From contig OZ244794.1 in the NCBI GenBank assembly GCA_965219915.1, positions 2,852,001 through 2,916,000 on the forward strand: a stretch of DNA of 64,000 nt. Direction: 5' to 3'. The notes beneath the pieces were generated by a model that saw nothing but the letters and a program-made list of their open reading frames with translations, did not search any database and had not been told where the DNA came from. Source of the DNA: Bin80 sp965219915. Lineage in GTDB: Bacteria; Bacteroidota; Rhodothermia; Rhodothermales; Bin80. The translations under genes were made by a program, and so were the position numbers. Of this stretch, positions 42,701 to 49,491 are shown in pieces (positions within the stretch are counted from its first letter, which is position 1; every line of letters starts with the position of its first letter).

Positions 42701-44769
42701 CCTAGAACATGTTCCCACTCATGGTTATGTTGTGGATCCATATCGGAAAGCCATGTCCCGTTGTCCTGCGTACCCCCGATATAAACGTTTTCGCCAGGCT
42801 TTTTGGCTAAACCGTAAAACTGTGTCGTGTTATATCCGGTGGCCCCGGTGAAATTTTCGCCACTATCTTCCGAGAAGAAGACGCCACCATCATTCGCACT
42901 CAAAACTTTGAACCTGTTCCGCGTTTGATTGACTGGAATGACATGAATATTGTGATGGTCCACATGTACGTCCCGATTCACCGACGCAACCCGCATCGTT
43001 TCTCGCGTTTGTGCTTCAAGGGAATCAGCCGTGAGGCGCACGAGAGACTCGGGAAGATTCGCTGGATTCCACGTTTCACCAGGTGGTAATGTGAACCTCA
43101 GCAGATACAGCATCTTGTTCACAACACCACCATCTTTCGCGATGCGTTCATCTGCGCCGGAATCGCTGTAAGGATAGCCGTGGATAAAGATATGTTCCCT
43201 GTACCCAGCACTGCTGATGTAATCAAGATCAAATACGCCGTTATCTTTATCATCCCGGAAAGAGACCATCAGTTGGGTATTGTGGTCAGTATCCCACACT
43301 TCAAATGGAACCTCTGCATAATCCTCATAGAAGTAGAGCAAAAAAGATCTGCCGTGTCCAATTTCCGGATCACCTGTCTGGGCCACCGAAAACCGATGTG
43401 CGCTCTGGCGCTTTCCTGGTCCGAAGCGCACTTCAATTGAAACGAAGTCTTCCGGCGTCACGTCCGGTACTTCATGCCAAGCGTCCCCAGACAATAGACG
43501 ATTACCAAAATAATTGGCCTGGCTCCAATAGAGTTGCCTGAGGAAGGAGTTCGTATTGATCAGTTCGTAGTTTGATAAGTACTGCACGACAACAGGACCA
43601 GTTACCGTCGCTTCCCAGAATTGTATACCGCCCAGAAACACCTTGTTCAGGTCGTAGGGGTGTATGGCCAAGGTCTGGTCGTACCAACCCTGACCGCCGA
43701 GCCAATTGGCCGCACCAACTCCCTGTGAATCCACGATGAAGTCCCAGGAGTCACCGTTGTTGAGCGTCCGATACAAGTGAGACTGACTGCGTCTTTCTGC
43801 TGATGCATAAACCGTTCCCGGGAAAGAGGATGACATGGCCAACTCTATTCGCTGGACATCAAAAAAAAAGTCGTCCAGCGATACGTGCCAGGTACTTCCG
43901 CCGTTGGTTGACCTCAATATGGCGTGACTATTAACCGTTGCAAACTGAACATTGAAATCGGCGGGGCTCGCTTTGAGATCCTGAACTCGGAGTGTGATAT
44001 TTTCGGGCCGGTACGTGCGGTCCCAGGTATTTCCACCGTCCGTTGATTTATAGATCCCACTGTTTGTGGCTGCCAGAATAGTATTGGCATCCTCCGGGTT
44101 CACGGCGAGCCGATTGACCCACCGAAATGCCGGATCGGAAGCGGTCTCCTCCAGTTGTGCCCAAGTCCGACCCCGATTCCGTGACTTAAAGATGCCTGCA
44201 CCCGAGACCGCATCACCATTCCAAAAGCCTTCTCCCGTTCCCATATAGATGATGTCGGGATTCGATGCTGGCATGGCCAGAGCGGTCACCGCCAGGTTTG
44301 GCAGATGGTCGGTCAGCGATTGCCAGGAGGCGCCAGCGTCTGTGGTCTTCCATAATCCTCCGCTCACCGAACCAGCGTACCAGGTTCGGTGAGCCGGATC
44401 GTCAGGGTCAACGAGCACGGCCCTGGTACGACCTGCTACATTACCCGGACCACGCTCCACCCAGGCCAGCTTCGTACCCGGACGTTTCCGTGCGGCCTGA
44501 GCCATCTGGAATGCTTCCATCCGATAATTCGGAGGATAGCCGGGGCCGCCTTCGACCCGGCGGATCGCCGCATGATATTCAAAAAATTGATCCGGATTTT
44601 CGTAACCAGGAACTTCGTCAGGGGGACCATCCATGGTCCATGAGCCCTCAGACTCCAACCCGGTGGGCGTGCGCGAGCTAGTCCAAAGGAAGACCAACGT
44701 AACGATGAGCGCAGCTATCCCGGCAAACAGGCAACTTTTGCGGATAACCGTAGAAGTGGATGAGGGCAT
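39769..44769 (-). CDS. Large secreted sortilin/BNR-repeat protein with T9SS sorting domain
   Basis: The 1666-aa protein starts with an N-terminal signal or anchor (SCLFAGIAALIVTLVFLW, residues about 13-30). Residues about 95-1000 hold many Asp-box/BNR or VPS10-sortilin-like repeats (STDGGNTWDRTY, TTDAGASWQSL, SIDAGQTWEYTDNG, SEDSGENFTGATG), forming one or two large beta-propellers. A jelly-roll-like region follows, then a CBM9-like segment near 1400 (ELFVYAEVKDDTVRI, DSIELGWGNYD). The end (about 1580-1666) is a T9SS type A sorting domain with SQNYPNPFNPSTTIEFSL, LGRKVMVLLD and GIYFYQLKAG. A surface or secreted glycan- or peptide-acting protein is likely; no catalytic residues could be assigned. 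Confidence 0.85.
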   Translation of the reverse strand: MPSSTSTVIRKSCLFAGIAALIVTLVFLWTSSRTPTGLESEGSWTMDGPPDEVPGYENPDQFFEYHAAIRRVEGGPGYPPNYRMEAFQMAQAARKRPGTKLAWVERGPGNVAGRTRAVLVDPDDPAHRTWYAGSVSGGLWKTTDAGASWQSLTDHLPNLAVTALAMPASNPDIIYMGTGEGFWNGDAVSGAGIFKSRNRGRTWAQLEETASDPAFRWVNRLAVNPEDANTILAATNSGIYKSTDGGNTWDRTYRPENITLRVQDLKASPADFNVQFATVNSHAILRSTNGGSTWHVSLDDFFFDVQRIELAMSSSFPGTVYASAERRSQSHLYRTLNNGDSWDFIVDSQGVGAANWLGGQGWYDQTLAIHPYDLNKVFLGGIQFWEATVTGPVVVQYLSNYELINTNSFLRQLYWSQANYFGNRLLSGDAWHEVPDVTPEDFVSIEVRFGPGKRQSAHRFSVAQTGDPEIGHGRSFLLYFYEDYAEVPFEVWDTDHNTQLMVSFRDDKDNGVFDLDYISSAGYREHIFIHGYPYSDSGADERIAKDGGVVNKMLYLLRFTLPPGETWNPANLPESLVRLTADSLEAQTRETMRVASVNRDVHVDHHNIHVIPVNQTRNRFKVLSANDGGVFFSEDSGENFTGATGYNTTQFYGLAKKPGENVYIGGTQDNGTWLSDMDPQHNHEWEHVLGGDGFDTVWHSKDERLVLATLQYNGIARSTDGGRSFDRVQTPDDDGPFFSVLANSQDVPDRVFAVGGQGVWRSEDFGETWDIVPIPVEQWGRGYHKVRVSLANANIVWAGRGMSDNSSAVVVSVDGGQTFVPTTIPGIAPLTNISGIATHPDQDSTAYILFSRFNRAKILHTTDLGRTWQDLSGFANSGRRSSTNGFPDVAVYDLLVMPHDPNILWAGTEIGLFESIDAGQTWEYTDNGLPAVSIWQMRLVDNQIILATHGRGIWTFDLPRPEANSGYGPALGTDFIFFSSGTNTRIDAFDGSLVPDPLESGAQETVLHYEFGRYQSFQFSRTLGVDLTSNQNRGDYLHLRLLVDPSAPSRDKGSPALVLEDKTDDRRTEDGSADLPFRATWRIPEDLRDGQWHQLAIPLPPGTWRELEYARLRGILNGLAPHWYYTGAMTAAGLRVATDGEGPGTSEAPQLWKEFEWGNVQAIGIAWESEGGGSVWVDDVYIGKPGLNLSIADAPVMAMIGVTGSPSLMGNVISWNSTLSFGGYKIYTSTEPITDVAADEVFLLQYLPSKVVEGTEVLHRWEVPHISFIPLEVHYAVTSLSTYGVENPAISASSVSIINPNLPVSPVIVELTEVEADLLRASLQKGTASKEGFPEWLAPFRIDELHSSPGESGTLPPNDEELSGIFWIGQSPRNELFVYAEVKDDTVRIAGKDVFPEDMWQYDSIELGWGNYDVREVNGGSFLTGSPHKVLKRGPYADYHFRIAAGHDVGAAIYLNAGTGTYVPVSRGGAAYEVIQDVSGRESGWKMLALIPLDAIQNAATQDIVLPPISGTDLRLVPMNLALNDADKTGTRDNQIQWSVKHNADARWWHSPVQWPVVAMVGRLAWRGIAGELAEIPATFSLSQNYPNPFNPSTTIEFSLASEEPVTLTVFDALGRKVMVLLDRKTMPQGRHVVPFEAQGLASGIYFYQLKAGNAYSASKQMTLVK

Positions 44770-45307
44770 TTTACTATTCTGAATAGTTTCACCTCAATCC
44801 GTATGGAATAATTAACTTCCAGCTCCATTGAAAATAGGAATTTCATGGGAGAAGTTCTGGATTCTGTACTGCTTCACAGCTTCCAAAGTGACTCGTTCAC
44901 CAGTGCGAAGCAGTATTTCAAGCTCTGGATTGAGAGCGTGAAAGATGCAGCCATTAAGGAGGTCACGGAGATTGCCGAGATATTTGAATGACACTATGGA
45001 GGGGTTTGTTGTGCACTTTGCCATGAACAATCCAACGCAAGAGCTGCGCAAATTAGTGGCAAGATCTAGGAAGTCAAAACCATCGGAAGAGGATATCGAA
45101 TGTTCGAAAACTTCCGAAGCGGAATTGAATTCTTCCACAGGAAGTTAAACGCCAATCCACAATATTCGCGGAAGTACCAGAAGCTCCCCCAAAACTATTC
45201 ATAGAAACTGGGAGCACTCTGCCAGGCTTCGCCTGATACCCTGATGATACCTGGCGTCGGTCTCATTAACATCCCTGATTATCATAGCCTTAATCCTCCA
45301 CGGTGAT
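44770..45307. other. Unassigned stretch with short broken frames
   Basis: These 538 bases hold no gene I can name. The reverse strand has a 108-residue frame (44812-45138). The forward strand has short frames broken by stops, one ending in EVTEIAEIFE and another coding MNNPTQELRKLVARS. They could be pieces of one frameshifted gene, but no family similarity was recognised. Confidence 0.3.
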
Positions 45308-45952
45308 TTAAGCTAGATCACTTTTATTCACCCAAAACGGACCAGCTACCAAAATATCCATGTGCGTATCCTGAAAACATCTTATCGCGTCTTCCGGCGA
45401 ACAGACAATGGGCTCTCCGCGGACATTGAAGCTCGTGGTAACCAGCACCGGACATCCGGTCAAAGCTTCAAACTTCTGCAGCAACCTGTAAAAAAGAAGA
45501 TTCTCCTGCTCACTTACAGTCTGAACACGGGCAGAGCCATCCACATGTGTCACCGCCGCTATCGGCGATTCTATATTCCGTTGCCGTTCCAAACCCTCCC
45601 CATGAACATGTGCGTCCCGCACCTGAGCAGTCAATAGCATGTAGGGACTCTCATGAGTCATGTCAAACCAATCGGATACCTTTTCGGCCAGCACAGCCGG
45701 CGCGAACGGACGAAAACTCTCTCTGAACTTAATGGATTGGTTCACATGCCTCTGCATACGGAGTTGCCGCGGATCGGCAAGAATACTTCGATTACCTAGC
45801 GCACGCGGACCATACTCCATTCGTCCTTGAAACCAGCCAACCACTTTCTGGTCAGCCAAGGACTCAGCGGTTCGCCTGCAAAGCGTTTCCTCACTGAGCT
45901 CTTCATAGCGGACAGAAGCTGATTCCAATGCAGCACGAATGTCGTCTGCATC
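45308..45952 (-). pseudogene. Carbamoyltransferase (NodU family), C-terminal fragment
   Basis: This reverse-strand fragment is a close copy of the last third of the full gene at 47731-49491. Positions 45330-45952 align without a gap to 47753-48375 (constant offset of 2423). It includes RMEYGPRALGNRSILADPR and the C-terminal DILVAGPFWVNK. It has no N-terminal catalytic half: homology stops abruptly at 45952, where a sulfatase fragment begins on the other strand. A frame of about 206 codons remains open, but the product would lack the metal-binding domain. It is inactive as an enzyme. Confidence 0.9.
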
Positions 45953-46349
45953 AACGGTCCTCTGCGCGGGCTCAAACGTAATCTATATGAGGGCGGTATC
46001 CCGGTACCTGCAATTGCCGGGGGACCCGGGATCATACCGGCGGGCGTTGTTAGTGACCATCCGTGGGGAGTATGGGATTTCGATGCGATACCTGCTGCTC
46101 GACAACGGACCGGTGACCCGGCATGAATATTTTTACTGGGAGTTTGATAATCGTAGGGGTGGGCATTTTGTGCAAGCAATCCGCCAGGATGACTGGAAAT
46201 TCCTGCGTTTTGTTGAACCCGGACGAACCTGGATTGAGCTGTACAACCTGCATACCGATATCGGGGAATTCAACAACCTTGCTGTACACTATCCTGAGAT
46301 AACGACGCGGTTGAGTAACTTAATTGACAGAGTTCGAGTGGACTTCTGA
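45953..46349 (+). pseudogene. Sulfatase C-terminal fragment with 56-bp deletion
   Basis: This stretch corresponds to 38929-39381, the 3' end of the sulfatase gene, minus 56 bases (equivalent of 39058-39113). The length agrees exactly (453 - 56 = 397). The deletion joins two TTTC sequences, which suggests microhomology-mediated loss, and causes a frameshift. The final part still encodes DNGPVTRHEYFYWEFDNR and further residues close to the parent. The copy has diverged at many positions but shows no other gap. There is no signal peptide, metal site or CxPSR motif, so it is inactive. Confidence 0.9.
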
Positions 46350-46709
46350 TACTGCGCTTCTATTCGTTAGAAAAGCTTGTTGACTTTCGCATAGTGTCCA
46401 CACTCAATTCCATATGAGATTCTCGCACGGAAAGATACTGCGGTTGTAAAGTCAGGGGGCCCCATCCTGCCAATTAAGATGCTCAAGACCGTTGCAAAAA
46501 CACAGATTTAGACCGTGGCCGGCTGATATAAATTGTCCTTGCACCCGAAGCACCTAAATCATTGCACAGAGAGAATCTCGGGGCTTTGCACCCAAGCATC
46601 ATCTGGAACGAATGCAATCAATTTTGAATTATTATTATTTTAATGGATAATAGACGTCTTTTTGAGTAATCGTTAATACATTCCTGCAAATTTGGGTTTT
46701 AAGTAATCG
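46350..46709. other. AT-rich leader region of the AbiE locus
   Basis: These 360 bases lie between the sulfatase fragment and the AbiEi gene. The last 90 bases are AT-rich and probably hold the AbiE promoter, but no clear autoregulatory inverted repeats were identified. Confidence 0.35.
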
Positions 46710-47555
46710 ATGGTTAAGGAGAATAGTAGAGAACCTAAATTAAAACCTCTCCTCAATGACCTCCCACTAGGGTTCATTGTAGATACGAAATGGTTGCGGG
46801 CTCGAGGAATTGACTCAAAGTCTATACATCATTACCTCAATCATGGATGGATTGAGCGTATCATCCACGGTGTGTATCGTCGCCCATTACCGGAAAGTGT
46901 CGCGAATCGCCATAAACTGTCGTGGCAAGCAGTCCTTGTGTCGCTTCAACAACTAATGGACTGGGATGTCCATCTAGGTGGCGCCAGCGCTCTGGATTTT
47001 GCCGGTCATACTCATTATGTAATGATGGGAAAATCACAGCCTGTTCATTTCTACGGCAACGCGCCTTCTTGGCTTAAGCGCATACCAACAACGGATCAAG
47101 TCGTTTTGCACAGACCCACGCTATTCGGTGGCGATCCCGTTGGAATTGTTGACAGCACCCCCCCATCCAAAGAAATAAACTGGACCGTTGGGGTTTGGAA
47201 TTGGCCCATTAGGGTATCCTGCCCGGAGCGTGCAATCCTTGAATTGGTTGCTGAATTGCGTGGGAATTCAGATTTTGAACATGTCGATCTGATCTTCGAA
47301 AATTTGATAAGACTGCGTCCACAGCTGCTGATGAGACTTTTGTTGGCCTGCCGCAGTGTTAAAGTTCGGCGACTGTTTTTCGTTTTCGCCGAGCGCCATA
47401 AACACGACTGGTTGGCATTCTTGGAGCCCAAACAGATTGATCTCGGAAGCGGGCCGCGTGCGCTTGTTAAAGGTGGGGTATTCCATTCAACCTATCACAT
47501 CTCCGTCCCTAAGTTCCTCCTAGATACTTCCTACGAAGATGACAGCATCTTCTAA
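46710..47555 (+). CDS. AbiEi-type antitoxin (type IV toxin-antitoxin system)
   Basis: The 281-aa protein has an N-terminal winged-helix region (about 10-70; FIVDTKWLRARGIDSKSIHHYL then GWIERIIHGVYRR) followed by the AbiEi C-terminal domain (WDVHLGGASALDFAGHTHYV, then the CPERAILELVAEL segment). In AbiE systems this protein represses the operon and counteracts the nucleotidyltransferase toxin AbiEii. Its 3' end overlaps the expected toxin start (ATG 47539) by 17 nt, the usual arrangement. The frame is intact although the toxin is broken, so it is now an orphan regulator or antitoxin. Confidence 0.87.
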   Translation: MVKENSREPKLKPLLNDLPLGFIVDTKWLRARGIDSKSIHHYLNHGWIERIIHGVYRRPLPESVANRHKLSWQAVLVSLQQLMDWDVHLGGASALDFAGHTHYVMMGKSQPVHFYGNAPSWLKRIPTTDQVVLHRPTLFGGDPVGIVDSTPPSKEINWTVGVWNWPIRVSCPERAILELVAELRGNSDFEHVDLIFENLIRLRPQLLMRLLLACRSVKVRRLFFVFAERHKHDWLAFLEPKQIDLGSGPRALVKGGVFHSTYHISVPKFLLDTSYEDDSIF

Positions 47556-47744
47556 GTATTTTGACTAGATTCGACTATTGATGGATGTGTTGCCGACTAT
47601 CAGAAAGGCATCGTCCATGCCACTTAAGGGAGGGACGGCAATCAATCTATTCTACAGGGACATGCCGAGGCTTCCAGTAGATATTGAATTCTCTAGATAT
47701 TCCGAATTATTGCAGTCTTACTACTGCAATTCAATCTATAACTT
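47539..47744 (+). pseudogene. AbiEii-type nucleotidyltransferase toxin, broken by an amber codon and truncated
   Basis: The natural start is ATG 47539, reading MTASSKYFD, then TAG at 47566-47568, then IRLLMDVLPTIRK and the family core LKGGTAINLFYRDMPRLPVD. A CAG-to-TAG change would explain the stop, since Q is common there. The nucleotidyltransferase motif GG..(D)x(D/E) is present as GGT and DIE, but homology ends near 47700, whereas full toxins have about 300 residues. Sequence shared with the carbamoyltransferase 3' end begins at about 47745. Translation from the internal TTG/ATG (47578/47581) would give only about 80 residues. The toxin is therefore dead. Confidence 0.85.
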
Positions 47745-49491
47745 TTTTATTGACCCAAAACGGTCCAATTACCAGGATATCCATGTGCGTAGCCTGAAAA
47801 CACCCTATCGCGTCTTCGGGTGAACAGACAATGGGCTCTCCGCGGACATTGAAGCTTGTGTTAACCAGCACCGGACATCCGGTCAAAGCTTCAAACTTCT
47901 GCAGCAACCTGTAAAAAAGAAGATTCTCCTGCTCACTTACAGTCTGGACACGGGCAGAGCCATCCACATGTGTCACCGCCGCTATCGGCGATTCTATGTT
48001 CCATTGCCGCTCCAAACCCTCCCCTTGGATATGTGCGTCCCGCACTTGCGCAGTTAACAGCATGTATGGACTCTCATGAGTCATATCAAACCAATCGGAT
48101 ACCTTTTCGGCCAGCACAGCCGGCGCGAACGGACGAAAACTCTCTCTAAACTTAATGGATTGGTTCACATGCCTCTGCATACGGAGTTGCCGTGGATCGG
48201 CGAGAATACTACGATTACCCAGCGCACGCGGACCATACTCCATTCGTCCTTGAAACCAGCCAATCACCTTCTGATCGGCCAAGGACTCAGCTGTACGCCT
48301 ACACAGCGCTTCCTCACTGAGCTCCTCATAGGGGATCGAATCTGTTTCCAATGCAGCACGAATGTCGTCTGCATCGTATGAGGGACCAAGTTTGGCACCC
48401 TTCATCGCATCCGGTACACACATTTCGCGAGGGGCTTGGGCATAGTCATGCCAGGCCATCAATGCCGCTCCAAGTGCACCGCCCGCGTCACCTGCGGCTG
48501 GCTGAATCCATATTTCTTCAAATAGCCCCGATCGCACGAGTTTGCCGTTGGCAACACAATTCAGCGCTACGCCGCCGGCCATACAAAGCTTACGCTCTCC
48601 TGACTCCCTTGCAGCGCGCCGGGCCATTCGGCGAACAACTTCCTCTGTAACCACCTGAATAGATCGCGCGAGATCAAGCTCTCTGCGTGTGATTGAGGAT
48701 TCCGGGCTGCGCGCCCGGCCGCCGAAGAGATCCTCGAAAGCGCGGGAATACATCCGAAGACCCCAGGGAAAAGAGAAATAGCGAAGGTTCAATCGATAAG
48801 AACCATCCTCCTTCAGGTCAATAAGCTCGTCCAGAATCGTTTGTACATATCTGGGCTTACCGTACGGGGCCAACCCCATAAGCTTGTACTCACCGGAGTT
48901 GACTCGAAAACCGCAATACCCCGTGAAAGTGCTGTATAATAATCCCAGCGAGTGCGGAAAATAAATTTCTTCTTTGAGCACGATCCCGGACCGGTTCCCT
49001 ACCCCCAAAGAAGTAGTTGCCCACTCCCCCACACCATCTGTCGTAATAATTGCCGCCCGATCAAACGGCGACGGGAAAAAAGCGCTGGCTGCATGACTCT
49101 CGTGATGTTCGCAGAACAGTAACGTACCGCGAAAGCCGATCTCCTTCCGTAGAATATCTGGAATCCAAAGGCTTCGCTTTAGCCATACCGGCATTGCTTT
49201 GATGAAGGAGGGGATTCCCTGCGGCACACCGGAGAGGTACGTCTCCAGAAGCCTCTCAAACTTCAGGAACGGCTTGTCATAGTAGGATACGATACTCAAG
49301 TCCTCGGCCGTGATACCTGCATGGCTGAGACACCAGGCTATTGCATTAACGGGCAGTGATGCGTCGTGCTTGACTCTCGTAAAGCGTTCTTCCTGTGCAG
49401 CTGCAACGATGATGCCATCTCTTAGCAGGCAGGCGGCGGAATCATGGTACCAGCAACTAATACCAAGAATATATGTCACGCTTCCATCCAC
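47731..49491 (-). CDS. Carbamoyltransferase, NodU/CmcH family
   Basis: The 586-aa protein has an N-terminal TsaD/Kae1-like ASKHA domain (about 5-360) beginning YILGISCWYHDSAACLL, with metal-binding histidines in FCEHHESHAASAFFPSPF and the GVGEWATTSLG segment. A C-terminal domain (about 390-586) carries the RMEYGPRALGNRSILADPR signature. Enzymes of this family transfer a carbamoyl group from carbamoyl phosphate, through carbamoyl-adenylate, to a hydroxyl of a sugar or natural product. The acceptor is unknown. It starts 16 nt inside the 3' end of valS, so it may be read from the valS transcript. A 3' copy lies at 45308-45952. Confidence 0.9.
   Translation of the reverse strand: MDGSVTYILGISCWYHDSAACLLRDGIIVAAAQEERFTRVKHDASLPVNAIAWCLSHAGITAEDLSIVSYYDKPFLKFERLLETYLSGVPQGIPSFIKAMPVWLKRSLWIPDILRKEIGFRGTLLFCEHHESHAASAFFPSPFDRAAIITTDGVGEWATTSLGVGNRSGIVLKEEIYFPHSLGLLYSTFTGYCGFRVNSGEYKLMGLAPYGKPRYVQTILDELIDLKEDGSYRLNLRYFSFPWGLRMYSRAFEDLFGGRARSPESSITRRELDLARSIQVVTEEVVRRMARRAARESGERKLCMAGGVALNCVANGKLVRSGLFEEIWIQPAAGDAGGALGAALMAWHDYAQAPREMCVPDAMKGAKLGPSYDADDIRAALETDSIPYEELSEEALCRRTAESLADQKVIGWFQGRMEYGPRALGNRSILADPRQLRMQRHVNQSIKFRESFRPFAPAVLAEKVSDWFDMTHESPYMLLTAQVRDAHIQGEGLERQWNIESPIAAVTHVDGSARVQTVSEQENLLFYRLLQKFEALTGCPVLVNTSFNVRGEPIVCSPEDAIGCFQATHMDILVIGPFWVNKKVID

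Noticed and set aside
44812..45138. A 108-codon reverse-strand frame
   Set aside because: No family similarity, no clear ribosome site, and competing short frames on the other strand. Not strong enough to call a gene.
45308..45928. A second, shorter active carbamoyltransferase
   Set aside because: It lacks the whole N-terminal catalytic domain, and its 5' end is an abrupt junction to sulfatase sequence.
46710..47744. A functional AbiE toxin-antitoxin system
   Set aside because: The toxin has an in-frame amber codon and lacks most of its length, so only the antitoxin is called as a gene.
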